64,000 nt of DNA from Papio anubis (lineage: Eukaryota; Chordata; Mammalia; Primates; Cercopithecidae): NCBI RefSeq assembly GCF_008728515.1, contig NC_044978.1, positions 7,955,771 to 8,019,770 of the forward strand, given 5' to 3'. A program made the position numbers and the translations under genes. Under the pieces are notes generated by a model. The model was given only the letters and a program-made list of their open reading frames with translations. It ran no database searches and was not told the origin of the DNA. Shown in pieces: positions 1 to 12,204 of the stretch (its first letter is position 1; each line of letters opens with the position of its first letter).

Positions 1-172
1 TAGAGTGGAGTCCTGAGTTCAAAGCCAACTGTGACATACACTTTGCACGTGCACCTTGGGCAAGATGCTTAACCTTTGGTAGCCCCAGTTTACTTACCTA
101 TAAAATGACAAACTATCTCTCATAGGATGATTGAGAGTATTAGTGATATTACCAGATATATGTTAGTTACTT
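1..172 (+). mobile_element. MIR SINE fragment
   Basis: Shows the MIR central motif order: a gagtcctgagttc-like stretch, then ttgggcaagatgcttaacc, then cccagtttacttacctataaaatg, then a decayed ATGATTGAGAGTATTA block that matches the usual end of the core. The element runs off the left edge of the window, so its 5-prime part is not visible. It is tRNA-derived, ancient, and has no target-site duplication left. Confidence 0.8.
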
Positions 173-574
173 TTACTTTTGTCCCCAAAAAAGTATTCGG
201 CAAGTTATGACCATAATCTAGCCAAGAGAGGACAAGACTATCACTTAAGCAATGACATTATCGATGCATAAAAGTGATTCCATTTTCAAAATATTTCTTA
301 GAATCTACAAGACTTCTTGGCCTAGTGGATGGGGAAGAGAGGAGGGAGGGGCCAGGGATGAATAGAGTAGACGGGTGGCATTATGAACTGAGATATGAAA
401 TCAGCAGAGGACCCAGTTGATGGGGGAAGATAATGAATTCAGTTTCAGACATGTAATGTCGTGGGTGGCTTCAAGAAAGCCAGATGGAGGTAGAGTAGTC
501 ATATTTACAGTTTGCAAACCAGTTTCACATATGTTATTCCTTTTAAACTTTGATCCTTATAAAAACCTGACAAA
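173..574. other. Unique sequence, no gene recognised
   Basis: No repeat family or exon is recognised. A purine-rich G/A tract lies at about 325-360. Confidence 0.5.
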
Positions 575-690
575 AAGGCAGGCTTTATTATTTATAGTTT
601 CTAAATGTGGAAACTGGGCTCAGGGAGCCTAAGTAAATTACCGAAGACCGTCAAGACAGTAGGAGATAGAGTTTTCCTTTGACTCCAGTT
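575..690 (-). mobile_element. MIR SINE fragment
   Basis: Reverse-complement MIR core: tctaaatgtggaaactgggctc corresponds to the MIR block normally read as cagatgaggaaactgaggctc, followed by aagtaaattaccgaag (the 'aagtaacttgcccaag' block) and a decayed tail ending in gactccag. Strongly diverged. Confidence 0.65.
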
Positions 691-1572
691 CTTAATAATA
701 AGATTTTAAAAAGCAAAATGTCAGGTGTGATAAGTGGCAAGTGGAAAATGAATAGAGGAATAAGCCTTGATTTTTGTTGGTTTGTCTGTGAGGGGTTTAC
801 CTGCTCCTCAAAGATTGTGGAGGGCTGCGCAGAATGGAGCACTCCGATGCGGGCTCTGAAGACGGCCCCAATCTGTCACATTGAGAAGACAGGACACAGG
901 TTGCTGAGGTCACTATGAGTGGAAACGTTTTATAGTTCATTAACTACATGAACACAGGGACTGAGAGAAATTTGAAACAAAAATGTTAGCAGGCATTATC
1001 AACTCAAAAAAAAAAAAAGATGCAATGATCATGCAAATCAATGGAAAGATATGAATGAACAAATTTTGATTTACCCGTAAGTTTTTAGAAGCACATTTAC
1101 TATGGCACATTTTAATCTCGGAGCATTGATGCTCTTTCATTCCAATAGCAATATAAAGCATGCTATTCTGAGAAAGAGCTCTGAAAGCCTGGGTTTTCAC
1201 AGGTTTGTTTTTCACAGTTTTAATGTTTCTGAAGACTTACTTTTGGCCGTGAGACACATATTCAAAAATGCTCTAATGAGACCAATTTGATTTTTAATTT
1301 AGATTTTCTAAATCTGAGTTTCTGAAAATTTCTAAGAAGCAACCCCCACCCTCTGCTTATTTCTTGGAAAATGACAGCCTTCGGTCTCCCAGCTGTGTGA
1401 TCAGTAGAGGCTCTCTTCCTACTGGTCAGAGCAGCACCAACAAGACTGTCAAAGGAGATGTGGACTGTATTTTAATCAACCTCTATATTTTTCTAATATC
1501 TTCTGTATTCAAGTTTCCCACATTTGGGGGGACCTAGTAGGCGATTTTCACTTTGTTGATATATCATTCGTT
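691..1572. other. Unique sequence, no gene recognised
   Basis: No repeat or coding signal is recognised. There is an A-run at about 1005-1018. Confidence 0.5.
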
Positions 1573-1930
1573 TCCTCTACACCTTTTTTTTTTTTCTTTG
1601 AGAGGGAGTCTCACTCTGTTGACCAGGCTGGAGTGCACTGGCATGATCTCGGCTTACTGCAACCTCTGCCTCCCAGGTTTCAAGCAATTCTTCTGCCTCA
1701 TCCTGCCAAGTAGCTGGGATCACAGGCACCTGTCATCATGCCCAGATAGTTTTGTTTGTTTGTTTGTTTTTTGAGGTTTTTTTTTTTTTTTTTTGTATTT
1801 TTGTAGAGATGAGGTTTACCATGTTGGCCGGGCTGGTCTCAAATTCCTGACCTCAGGTGATCCGCCCACCTTGGCCTCCCAAAGTGCTGGGATTACAGGT
1901 GTGAGCCACCGTGCCTGACCTCCTCTACAC
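1573..1930 (-). mobile_element. Alu element (antisense) with target-site duplication
   Basis: Full-length Alu in reverse orientation. It has a T-rich start (the reverse of the A-tail), gagggagtctcactctgttg, the left- and right-arm 'tgggat-acagg' motifs, a middle T-rich linker expanded to TTTG repeats and a long T-run (about 1752-1795), and the end at ggattacaggtgtgagccaccgtgcctgacc. Perfect 10-bp target-site duplications, TCCTCTACAC, flank it at 1573-1582 and 1921-1930. Probably AluS or older; subfamily not resolved. Confidence 0.95.
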
Positions 1931-2029
1931 TTTCACAGACTGCCATAGCTGCATGCTGTATTTCTTTAAAATGATTTTAATCCAAATTCTTTTGCATCTC
2001 TTGTTACACTTCTTTTATTCCTAACCTTG

Positions 2030-3300
2030 AATAGATGTATTTCCCTTTTTCTCTTTTCCTAAATCAGGCTCTTGAGGGGTTTATCTATTTTATAGGTCTT
2101 TTTAAAATTTAATTATACTTTCTACTCTTTTTGTTTTTCATTTCATTAGCACCAATTTTTATCTTTATCCAGTCTCTCTTAGGTTCATTTTATTTGAACT
2201 TTTGTTCTTTCTAAATGTTTGAACTTTGGTTCTTTATGAAATAAGTTCCTCCTCCCTCCCTCTCTTCTGCTTCTGCTCTGATTGTGGATGTTGCTAGTCC
2301 CAAATGTTTGCTATGGGCATAGAGCCTAGATGTTTTGGGAAGGTCACCTTTTTGTAAATTATTTTATAATTTTCATTTGATTATGATCAGGAAAATTTGC
2401 CTGTCGAATCTCTACTTTAAAAAATGTGTTACAGCTTTTCTTTCCCAAATAAACTATGGATTTTTGTAATTGCTGCATGCGCGTGCATACACACACACAC
2501 ACACACACACTTGAAAATAAGTGTATTGTAAAATCTGTCTATTTCCTATGAGGGGCTCTGCAGATATCCATTCAGTGAAGTTTATTAACTGTATTTTCCA
2601 ACTCTTCTATGTCCTTACATATTTTTTGTCTATCCGATCTGCCCAATCTTGAAAGAGGTTTATTGAAAATGCTCACGAAGTTTGTGTTTTTATTAAGTTC
2701 TCCTTGCATTCTTAATTGTTTATAATTTGCTAAGGATTTTGTTTCATACTGGTTTATGGCTAATATTTTTTGTATGTAGATTTTGTATAATAATACAATA
2801 TATTGTATCTTTTTATACTGCTCTTCATCTTAAAGTCCACTAGTCATACCCATATACCATTGGTATTGCCCTTGTTGATTTATTTTGTTTTACATGTGAC
2901 TAGTACACATTGCCTTTTCCTTATTTTCAAATTTACTGCTGTTTTCAATACTTTTTCTGTAAGCAGCTTAAGGCTCCATTTTGTTTCTTACCGTTCTCTA
3001 AAGCCTTTAATGGGATGAGCTTCTTTATGCATGGTTAGTGTAATCATTGAAATACTTGACTTTGTTCCCTTTGTTTTCCTTTATGGTAGTATATATTTCA
3101 CTACATATTTCTTCTTCATTAGTTTTTCATGTTTCGTCAAGCTACTATTTTCTTTTCCCATTTTTTTCTTATTAATTGAAAGTTCTCTAATTTTCTCTTC
3201 CTTTGCAGTTGCTTTCCCTTTCCCAACACTTATTCAGACCCATATTTACTCACTATTATTTGAAGACAAGATGCTGACCACTTCCCTCGTCTCCTTCTAC
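2030..3300 (-). mobile_element. Ancient L1 (L1M-type) ORF2 fragment, antisense
   Basis: Read on the minus strand this is a decayed L1 ORF2 reverse transcriptase and 3-prime region. Collinear landmarks on the plus strand include caccaatttttatctttat, gattatgatcaggaaaatttg, ccaactcttctatgtcctta, gaaagaggtttattgaaaat and catcttaaagtccac, in the same order as in L1 ORF2 reverse complement. Many stops and indels leave no coding capacity. The right boundary is soft (3130-3300). A CA microsatellite sits inside it. Confidence 0.75.
2489..2510. repeat. (AC)11 microsatellite
   Basis: Eleven uninterrupted AC units following a GCATGCGCGTGCAT lead-in, inside the antisense L1 fragment. Confidence 0.95.
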
Positions 3301-3867
3301 CTCTGTGAGATAAGGCTTGGAGGAATACTTTGTCTTTTTCCCCGAATTTTCTTCTTTGCATTCCCCTCCCTCAGAGGCGACACTGAAACTCATTGTCCCC
3401 ATTCTCAAATTACAGGTTTCATTGAAAATTTGGTTAATTTTTCTTTTTTACATTGAAATCTGTTTCGTTTCTGGACTACCCCTTACTGGTGTTTTGGTCT
3501 TTTGGATCTCACTTCCTGGTCTCACACCTTTTTCTTCATGTTTTCATTTGTCTCTGCTGGATCTGGGTTTAAGATAAAAACCACCTTTATTTAAGTCCAC
3601 TAATTTAGATTTCAATACTGCCTTTCTCTTCTTCAAACAACCTATTGGAGATGTTTAAGGCATGCAATGCTTGCGTGCTTGATGCTTTGTTTGTTGTTGC
3701 TTTGAGTACCGTGCTTGATTGTTAACTGCCCATATTATTCCTAAGTGCTCAGAGTTGTGGTCTAGCTCTTCCAAGGGCTCTGTTTTCCTGGACACTTTGT
3801 GGTTGATCAGTTTCTTTGGCTTCCCACTCTTCCCTATTGCTCTGTGCCACCCCTCCCTGCAACATGA
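3301..3867. other. Pyrimidine-rich sequence, no gene recognised
   Basis: T/C-rich sequence that may be the continuation of the L1 fragment to its left, but I cannot match it with confidence. Confidence 0.4.
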
Positions 3868-4090
3868 ATGGGATCGCTAGCCTTACAAGAGAGAACCCAA
3901 AGAGATCCCTTGCCTTTTCCACTGTGTAAGGTGACAGTGCGATGGCTGTCAACGAGGAAGCAGGGCCTCACCAGTTGCAGAATCTGTCAGTGCCTGCATC
4001 TTGGACTTGCCAGCATCCAGAACTGTGAAAAATACATTTCTGTTGTTTGTAAGCCACCCAGTCTATGGTATTTTGTTAAGGTATGTTGAA
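3868..4090 (+). mobile_element. MLT1-type MaLR LTR, 3-prime part
   Basis: Matches the second half of MLT1 LTRs in order: an aatgggat...cttacaagag block, tccactgtgtaaggtgacag, gaggaagcagggcctcacc, gaatctgtcagtgcctgcat, cttggacttgccagc, then the diagnostic agaactgtgaaaaatacatttctgttgtttgtaagccacccag and tatggtattttgtta. The 5-prime part of the LTR is absent. Confidence 0.85.
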
Positions 4091-5248
4091 GGAGACACTA
4101 AGAGGTTATCTTCAAGAGATGGAAGGTAGACCATTCTCTTCCACAGTGGGTTGGCTGGGTGCCTCCAGGAGGCAGCTATTTCCCCCAACTCAGGTATATT
4201 CACTTGCTCCTTTCCCTGGGAGACAGGCGTTTTAGTTCTATTAGAGGACTTCTCCTTGGGTTGTTGGGGACAGGAAGACTATTTTTTCAGTCATTTGTAA
4301 ACTGTGACTCTGATCATGGGTGAACCAAATTCCTCTGCGTCCCTGAAATTCTGATCCACGCTCAGTGAATGCCCAGGGTGGTATTCAACCTCTCATGTGA
4401 CCACACTAGACAAAGACCCCAGCTCAGCTGTCCTTCAGAGCCCAAAATATTAATGATACTCATGTGTCTGCAAGCACAGCATTTACTGGACATAGGAAAG
4501 GCAGAGAAATTGGCACTCAGAGTGCAGAGAAAGTGAAATATTAAAGTCCAGCCACTGTCTCCTAGAATCCTCTCATTGTGATGCTTTTAAAAACATACAC
4601 AAAAGTTGTCTTTTAAAAAGACCCTTTGGGTTGAACTCTCTATAAATATGAATAATCAGTATAACTAATTTTTACTTTATAAGCATTGAAGTAGCATCAG
4701 AAAGTCATTAATTATCAGCCAAAATTTTTCTAAAGTTAAAAGCAGCAGTTGAAAAACTAATATTTCATTCATGTTAGTTTTCTTATCCTTAAAACAATGA
4801 CCTGATATTCTCAACAAATACTCTAAAATATTAGGAGGAAAAAAGTGTAGTTAGTGTTACTCTAGGATACTGGAAGAGAAAACAAAGTTTAGTTAGTGTT
4901 GTTACTGTTACTATGATATCTCAAAGCTTAATGAAAGCCACCAGCTCCAAAAACTTTCAGGACACTCTAAGTGAGCCAAAACATTTGGCCAGATTTGTGT
5001 CATTTTGACCTAGGCCTCTTAGTTCCTAGTGGCGAGAATGAAGAGGAAAAAAGAAACAAATAAAAAATGTGTTAACTCCAGCCAGATATGGTTTTTAAGA
5101 AAAGAGAAATCAACCATCATCAAAAGGCAATATTTGCCCTAAACATTAAACATTTGCGTTTAATCACCCTCAATCTAGTGTTTGAAGAATGTGCACGTAA
5201 CTCACAGTCTAGATATTCATGGCAATGAAATCCAGAGTATTCTGCAGG
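4091..5248. other. Unique AT-rich sequence
   Basis: No repeat family or exon is recognised. A short phrase, agttagtgtt, occurs twice near 4850 and 4890. Confidence 0.5.
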
Positions 5249-5253
5249 CCTAG

Positions 5254-5608
5254 AGTTATGGTTTGGCTCTGTGTCCCCACCAAAATCTCACCTTGAATTG
5301 TAATAATCCCCAGTGTCAAGGGCAGGGCCAGGTGGAGATAATTGAATCACATGGGCGGTTTCCCCCATCTTGTTTGTGGTAGTGAATAAGTCTCATGAGA
5401 TCTGATGGTTTTATAAGTAGGAGTTCCCCTGCACAAGCACTCTTGGCTGCCACCATGTAAGACGTCCTTTTGCTCATGTTTCGTCTTCCACCATGATTGT
5501 GAGGCCTCCCCAGTCATGTGGAACTGTGAGTCCATTAAACCTCTTGCCGTTATAAATTAGCCAGTCTCAGGCATGACTTTATTAGCAGCGTGAGAATAGA
5601 CTAATACA
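5254..5608 (+). mobile_element. Solo MaLR LTR of the THE1/MST group
   Basis: Nearly complete LTR of about 355 bp. It starts agttatggtttggctctgtg, has ggtaattgaatcac-like and cggtttcccccat blocks, gtgaataagtctcatgagat, the polyadenylation region gaggcctccccagtcatgtg with cattaaacctcttgccg, and ends at gactaataca. Putative 5-bp target-site duplications CCTAG/TCTAG (one mismatch) abut the ends at 5249-5253 and 5609-5613. No internal region is present, so it is a solo LTR. Confidence 0.92.
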
Positions 5609-5613
5609 TCTAG

Positions 5614-6249
5614 TTAACTCAAAATGCACTTTCTTTACTTCGAAAGTGCTTTCAGAACTCTTGTATAAGTTTATGCCAAAAGAACTTTTTGGCCAAAGTG
5701 TTGGAACCAATGTTGGAAAGATACAGTCTTAATTACCACTTCTGTGGGCCATAATTGAGAAGAGATGCATGATGAATCTTTGGATGCTATCTGAACAGGT
5801 ATATATATAACAAAAGTAACAGTGAATATATGTGAGATTTTCACAAGATACATAAAGAATAATAATTAGGAAGAGAGATATTCAATTCTTAGGGTAGAAA
5901 AATAGCCTGTCAAGTGATCCTTTCCATTTTCAAGGCTGCTACCTCTAAAATACTCTGTAGTGCATATTCATATGCTTATAGGAAGGACAGTTGGCTTGGC
6001 ACACATATCTCTTGAGTCAAAATAATTCAACCCACCCCAAATTTCTCGCTGCTTACTGCATATCTCCATATGCTGCTTCTGCCAGCCTCCCAAAATCAAC
6101 TCATCCAAATTTGGACACATTTTCTTCTATCCCCTCTTTCCTCATAACTCATCTTTCCTCTAGCAGCCTCTCTCTCTATTGATATTTCCACGTAGTCACC
6201 CACGCCAGGAAAGCTGGGAAGCTACATCATCTTCCTACACTCCTCAGAT
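5614..6249. other. Unique sequence, no gene recognised
   Basis: AT-rich to about 5990, then C/T-rich. No family is recognised; the right part could be a more diverged L2 extension. Confidence 0.4.
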
Positions 6250-6590
6250 CCAACCACACTGGAACGCATGCCGCTCCCTGGACAGCCTCTGTCCCCGGCT
6301 TTGCATATACTGTTCACGTAGCCCAAGACTTCCTCAAGCAAATCTGACTTGAGGACATAATGCCCCTTTTTCAAGGTCCACTTCAAAGGCCACTGCCATG
6401 ATTCTGTCCTGTGGATCCTTGTTCACATCGCTTTCTTTCTGTCTACATTTTGTTCATTGCACGTATATATCTCTCTCACCAGATCGCACTCTGTAGTGTT
6501 CAGGGATAGGGTTCCAAGGACAGTTTTATCTTTCGAAGTCTAAGTGCAAGGTCTTGTATGAATAACGTAATCAACAAAAACATTTGTTGA
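6250..6590 (+). mobile_element. L2 LINE 3-prime fragment
   Basis: Decayed L2 in sense orientation. ggtccacttcaaaggccactgcc corresponds to the L2 'ctcaaatgccacctcc' block, followed by a ttgttcattgcacgtatatat block, cagggatagggttccaagga (the 'gagggcagggaccgtgtc' block) and acatttgttga near the end. Confidence 0.6.
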
Positions 6591-6714
6591 TTCTAAACCT
6601 ATTACAGCACAAACATACTGCACTCACTACCCTCCAGCAGAAATTCAGGAGCTATGAGTGAGAAATCTAATAATTTTAGATTTTTTAAAACAGAGAGGAA
6701 AGGGGACTCAGATT

Positions 6715-6953
6715 CGTTCATTATTTACCGAGTGCCAGATGTTTCAGGTAATGTGCTGGTGCCAGAAACCTGCTTGCCTGTTGCTTTTGCAGAGGAAAGT
6801 ACACAGCTGTCGTCGTTATTCCCACTTCATGGCTGCAGATACTGAGGTCTGGAGGGTAAGTGACTTGCTGGAGGTCAAATAACTGGTAAGTACAAAAAGT
6901 AATTTTGAACTCCCCTGTGTTTGGCTTTAGAGAATGCTGCTTTTCTCCCACAG
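6715..6953 (-). mobile_element. MIR SINE, nearly full length, antisense
   Basis: Reverse-complement MIR: ttcattatttaccgagtgccagatg, ttattcccacttcatggctg, gataactgaggtctggagggtaag-like core, acttgctggaggtcaa, and the end gaactcccctgtgtttggc. All MIR blocks are present in order. Confidence 0.75.
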
Positions 6954-7062
6954 TGCACAGTCCTGGATCCTGTGTTTTTCCCTTTTATATGAATTGTCAT
7001 TGGTTTTTTTTTTGTCCCCTCCCCCCCAGAGAAGATGATGTATTTACCTCTTGATCCACCTT

Positions 7063-7508
7063 TGTATTAGTTTTTTATTGCTGCTATAACACATTATCAC
7101 AAGCTTAGTGACTTCAGACAACACACATGTACGCTCTTACAGTTCTGGAGGCGAGAAGTTCAAAATGAGCTTTAAAGGGCACAAAAGAAGGTGCCAGTTG
7201 AAGCCAGTGGCTTCTGGGGGCTCAGGAGAGAGTGTGTTCCCTGCCTCTTCTCCATTCCAGAGGCTGCCTGCGTTCCTGGGATCAGGGCCTCATCGCTCTC
7301 ATCTCTGCTTCTCGCATAACCTGAGCTGCCTTGGATATTCTTGCTTCCTGCTTATAAGGACGCTTGTGATTACAATCCCCACCCCCGGATAAGCCAGGAT
7401 CCTCTTCCCTTCTCAGGATCCTTAATTTAAATACCTTTGGCCATGTAAGGTAACAGTTGAAGATTCTGGGGATTAGGATGCAGACAACTTGGCAGGTTAT
7501 CACACAAC
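7063..7508 (-). mobile_element. MaLR-type LTR (MLT1-like), antisense
   Basis: Reads as the reverse complement of a MaLR-like LTR: tgtattagttttttattgct-gctataac, cttacagttctggaggcgagaag, the 'tctccttgcctcttcc' block, cttataaggacgcttgtgatt, ccatgtaaggtaacag, and ggggattaggatgcagac near the end. The subfamily name is not secure. Confidence 0.65.
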
Positions 7509-9457
7509 CTTCCACACCTTCATAAGTGTAAGGTGTATTGGTAAAATAAGATCTTTTCTTTAGCACAGGAAGCTAACTGATGGATAATGAAGTTGAATCA
7601 GGGATGTCCATCTTTGTAAGTAGTTCAGGGCAATACACAATTGAACCAATGAGTCGCAAACAGAGACACCTGTTTATACAAACACCTGAACCATGGATCA
7701 TTGTGATAATTATATGTAAGCACTTATTGGTTCTATAAAATTCAAAATATGCTTGACATTACTCATGGCATATGGTCAAAAAGCCCCAGAGCCATTATAC
7801 TTTAAAAGATGAAATCTATGTTATTTACTCCACTCTGCTGTGCAGTGGTCCTTTTCAAATTTGAATAATGCCCTGTGGTCACAATTCCCCACAGAAATGC
7901 TCACTTTCCTTGTAAGTATATGTTTGTTTTCTGCCCATCTGAATGGGAAGTGACTCTTTTTAACTTCTTTCTTTGTTTGCTTCTTCAAGTGAACTAATCA
8001 TTGAAGCCACTCCAGTGATAAACTGGCAGTTAAAAGACTCAAATGTCAAGATGTTTTTATCAGCCACATCAACAGTAACTTTCAGACTGAGTATTTTTCT
8101 CTCCGGTGTATGTCACATTTTTGGTGTGGCTTTTCTTCCCTCCCGTGCAAAATAGAAATTGCTTACGTGCTAATAGGAACTTCCTTGTCTAATTGTTGAC
8201 ACATCTCATCTAGAATATCCTTCACCTGTGAGTGAAAAAGATGATGGGACATGTTATCCTGTAGCTGTTGAACGCCCATTAGCCCTGAGAAGCAAGTATA
8301 CCTCCTTGTGTGTATCCAGTATGTGATCGTAATAGAATTCCATTTTGTGGTTTGTGGAAAAAAAGTGTTTCAGAGCCAACCCACGTGTGTTTTCAAATTT
8401 CATACCAATATACACTCAGCTTCTGAGCTGTTCACTTGCTCGCTGGCTTGTATCCCATTTTCACATGCAATTTCTTTATGAATTGAAGGGAATATGTAGG
8501 CAGGCATCTAGCTGTTTAAGAAAATAAATTTCTGTATTTTGAGCATGTGCCTTGCTGCAGATGCAAGACAAAATAGATAGGTAGACATCTCGAATTGCCA
8601 GTGAGGTTTTATTTTTAAAAAGAGATTACAGAAAGTATCCTTCTCCATGCCTCCTAACCTGAATGCTTCTACTAGAGTTTTTTTCCTATTTAAATATTGC
8701 TCTGCTCCTCAATCGGTAATATAATGACCTATCTGAAAATGCCATATGTCATCAAACTATTTGGCAGCAAAAACCTATTTGAGACCCATTATTTAGTGAC
8801 AGCAGTGTCTACTCGAATAAATAAACTTCGTTATCTATATGCTCCCACCCATGGACATCTGTGAATGAAGAGTTATGGCATATTGATTTTGCTACAGTCC
8901 TTCGCTGCAAGGTAGGTGGCATGACATCCGCTTACAATTTCAGTGACCAGCCACAGTTTAGAAATAAAAAATCGTTATCTGGAAACCTCTCAAACCAACA
9001 GAAATGTAATCAATTTTTTATCTGTGGTTAGGCACTGGAAGTCAGTGGTGGATTTTCTATCCTCAGTGTTCTCATCCTTTTGTTAAAATATTTAGGGAGC
9101 TCCCACGGGAAACACTATACCTAGATTGAAACTGTTTACATTAGGAAGTGAAAAATCGGCTCTTTGTATCTTGTTAGCCACAAATACATCCTTGTGTCAT
9201 GGAGTCACTTCCCCTAGGGGATTATGGGATATAGTTCTCCTCTAGTTTCTGAATATCCTCCTACTGAATGGCTGAAGCCACAGGGACTCACTACAACCTT
9301 GATTACTATTTAAATTCAGCATACAATTTCACATCATGTAACTTTAACTCCCATTCAGGTGGGAATGTACTAATTTGACATCTAGAAGTATTCCCAATAA
9401 TATTCTTCTGATGATTATGAAAGAAAAATAATCCCAGACTGGAAGGTATGATAGAAA
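7509..9457. other. Unique sequence, no gene recognised
   Basis: About 1.9 kb with no recognisable repeat, RNA gene or coding exon on either strand. Confidence 0.5.
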
Positions 9458-9790
9458 TGTTCCTAGGATTGGCCGGGCACGGGGGCTCATGCCTGTAATC
9501 CCAGCACTTTGGGAGGCTGAGGTGGCCAGATCGCCTGACGTCGGGAGTTCGAGACCAGCCTGACCAACATGGAGAAACCCCATCTCTACTAAAAATACAA
9601 AATTAGCTGGACATGGTGGTGCACGCCTGTAATCCCAGATACTCAGGAGGCTGAGGCAGGAGAATCTCTTGAACCTGGGAGGCGGAGGTTGCAGTGAGTG
9701 GAGATTGCGCCATTGCACTCCAGCCTGGACGACAAGAGTGAAACTCCATCTCAAAAAGAAAAAAAGGAAAGAAAAAGTGTTCCTAGGATT
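9458..9790 (+). mobile_element. AluS (Sp/Sq-like) with 13-bp target-site duplication
   Basis: Full-length dimeric Alu from ggccgggcac (9471) to an A-rich tail (about 9777). Perfect duplications TGTTCCTAGGATT lie at 9458-9470 and 9778-9790. The motif gtcgggagttcgagaccagc followed by ctgaccaacatggagaaacc is typical of AluSp/Sq rather than AluSx or AluY. Confidence 0.97.
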
Positions 9791-9849
9791 GGTAACATGT
9801 CTTAGGTAAGTAATTATTACATTTAATACGTTATTTCTTTTTAATTTTT

Positions 9850-10255
9850 GTTTACTTATCCATATTTATGGAAGACACACTATTGTTCAAACATAGTCAA
9901 AGTGACGGAAAGGTGAAGAAGTCGTGCTCTCTCCTGTTGAAGAATTTGCAATTTTTCTAGTAAGAGGAAAGATACATGCTTACAAACAACTACAACGTAG
10001 GGTAGAAAAGAACAGATGCCATGGTAGAATTATAAATGAAAAACTATCAGGTATCTGAGATGGAAACCTCCTAGAAAGAACGGGGGGAACGGGAGAAGGC
10101 CTTGTGAAGGAGGAGCATTTGTGGTGAATGAAAGTTAACAGTGACTAATTGATGGAGTATCTACACTGTGTGCCTGACCGTGATGGACAAGACAGATACA
10201 GTCCAACCTTGGAGAAAGACCTGAAATAAGACTTTATACAAAAATGAATCAGTTA
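9850..10255 (-). mobile_element. L2 LINE 3-prime fragments, antisense
   Basis: Reverse-complement L2: cctgttgaagaatttgca (the 'ctcaaggagcttaca' block), agatacatgcttacaaacaa, gcatttgtggtgaatgaaag. A second entry into the L2 3-prime end is seen from about 10140 (ctacactgtgtgcctgaccg ... gacaagacagatacagtcc), suggesting two overlapping or adjacent L2 copies. Confidence 0.6.
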
Positions 10256-10297
10256 CAAATATGATCCATCCGTGAGGAAGCTTCTCCTATGATGTGG

Positions 10298-10688
10298 TAT
10301 CTTTGTCTGTTTTGTGTTGCTATAACAGAACATGTGAAACTGGGTAATTTACTAAGGACAGACATTTATTTCTTATAGTTCTTAGAGGCCCGGGACTCCA
10401 AGATCAAGGCACTGGCAGGTCTGATGCTTGGTGAGGGCCTAGTCTCCACTTCCAAGATGCCGTCTTGAAGGCTGCATGCGCTGAAGGGGAGGAGTGCTGT
10501 TCCTCACAGGGCAGGAGGGTGGAAGAGCAAAGAAGCCACTTTTAAAAGGCATTTAGCCACCCAGGAAGGTGGTGCTTTCGTGGCTCAATCACCTCTTAAA
10601 GCTCCCACCTCTTAATACTGTTCCAAAGGCAATTAAATTTCAACATGAGATTGGAAGGGCACAAACATGTGAACGTTCAATCACAGCA
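10298..10688 (-). mobile_element. MaLR-type LTR (MST/MLT1-like), antisense
   Basis: Reverse-complement LTR: gtctgttttgtgttgctataac, gaaactgggtaatttactaagga, cttatagttcttagaggccc, tccaagatcaaggcactggc, cctcttaaagctcccacctc, and the terminal acgttcaatcacagca. The length fits a nearly complete LTR. Confidence 0.75.
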
Positions 10689-10924
10689 TGTCATATTTAG
10701 GCTGGGGGTGAGGATGGCCAGAAGTGGAAGAGACAGGCAGTAGAATCAGGGAGGAAATAAAGGGCAGAATTAAGATCCAGTTTGTCTCGAGACACAGGTA
10801 TGGGGATGACAGATGTAACTATTGTAAACACAGCTCCTTGGGGCTTCAGTGACATATGGGATTCATAAGCAGGTATAAGAATTTATGGGCTCAGAAAACT
10901 GAACTGAAAAGGGAAAAAACAAAC

Positions 10925-11085
10925 TGCTAATTATTGATTACGTACTACAGACCACATATTTTATCAAGTTCTTTATACATACATATTATATTTAATTTAT
11001 AATGTTCTTATTTTACAGATGAGGGAAATAAATATTTAAAAGGCTGAATGATTTCCCTAAAATGATACCGCAGGTTTGTAATGTT
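10925..11085 (-). mobile_element. MIR SINE fragment, antisense
   Basis: taattattgattacgtactacagacc followed by ttcttattttacagatgaggg and a decayed 'aagtgacttgcccaag' equivalent. Only the 3-prime half and core are visible. Confidence 0.6.
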
Positions 11086-11574
11086 CACTGTTACCTGAAA
11101 ATATTGGAGGGTGGGTTAGGGAAGGGAGTCTGAATCCGGGTGCAATCACTCTTATTTTACGGGGAAAGAGATGAGAAGAGATTAGGCTATTCTTCCACAG
11201 ATGGAGAGCTGAATAGGCAGAGAATTAGGATTAGAAACTTTATGTCAATATAAATGTCATCAATACAAATTAGAGAAAGGAAACAAGATGAGAAAAAGTT
11301 TAAACGTGGAAATTTCCATCTCTTTATTGCCTCAGAATTAAGCCCCCAGATTCCATCAAATTCCATAGCAGAGCTTTGACAAGGGTCCGCTGCAAATGGG
11401 TGACATGTGCACTGAGATATTTATCCTCTCAGCCCTCATGGTGTAGTGAACAAGTTTGTTGGGAGACACCCACACACACACACACGTGCGCACACACGTT
11501 TGTTTTTAAGGATCAATTGAATGTTGAGAACATAGAAACTCTGAACAGAACCTCAAAACAGGAGCTAGTCTGCG
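11086..11574. other. Unique sequence with a short CA-rich tract
   Basis: No gene is recognised. A CA-rich tract with interrupting GTG/GCG lies at about 11467-11500. Confidence 0.5.
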
Positions 11575-12150
11575 GATTCCGAAAGGAAATTCTTCCCTGA
11601 GGACGTGACGTTTCAGTGGGCATTTGAATGAAGGCAAAATATTGGGGGCTCTGGGAGAAGGCTAGAGAGACTGGGAACTACAAGTAGACGGAAGCCTGAG
11701 GTAAGGCTGAGGTAGAGATGGCCAATGTGGTCTGTACTTTAAGAGGAGAGTGCCAAGCAGCACGCGGACGGGTCAGAGGGGACAGTGGAGGGGGTGGAGT
11801 GGTGGTAAAGGTTTTGTGTGAAGGTTAAAGGATTTGGGTTTTCATCTTAATAGGAATGGAAAGTCATTGAGTCAATGAAGATAGGTAGGTTGGTGAAGCT
11901 TTTTGTTGGGGAAGGATGTTCATATGATCAGGTTTTCATTTGCAGATAACTCTGTGGAGCAAGTGTGACCACAGCAGAACTCTTAGGAGGCTGCTGCAGG
12001 TGCAGCTTTAGGCTGTATGATGGCAGCAGGGGCAGAGAGAAGCAGGTGCTTATGAAGACCCACAGGAGGCTGGATGGAGGAGAATCGGGGGACAGGGGAG
12101 AGACAAAAATCCAGCAGAGTGAGGTAGGGAATTGGGGAAGGGTGAGAAAA
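11575..12150 (-). mobile_element. L2 LINE fragment, antisense
   Basis: Reverse-complement L2 landmarks in order: gaggacgtgacgtttcagtg then gggcatttgaatgaagg, the 'aggccttgaatgccaggctaagg' region decayed near 11760-11830, ggaaagtcattgagtcaatga, tatgatcaggttttcatttg, taactctgtggagcaagtgt and cttaggaggctgctgcagg. These match the L2 3-prime ORF2 region. Confidence 0.7.
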
Positions 12151-12204
12151 GGCACCTAGAATTTTGTCACAGGCTCCCCCAGATACAGGTATTTGTTCTG
12201 ACCT

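Noticed and set aside
3031..3456. 141-codon open frame on the plus strand
   Set aside because: It lies largely in the antisense of an old L1, is Phe/Ser/Leu-rich from T-rich DNA, and has no recognisable domain.
9344..9754. 136-codon open frame on the minus strand
   Set aside because: Typical antisense-Alu translation; not a gene.
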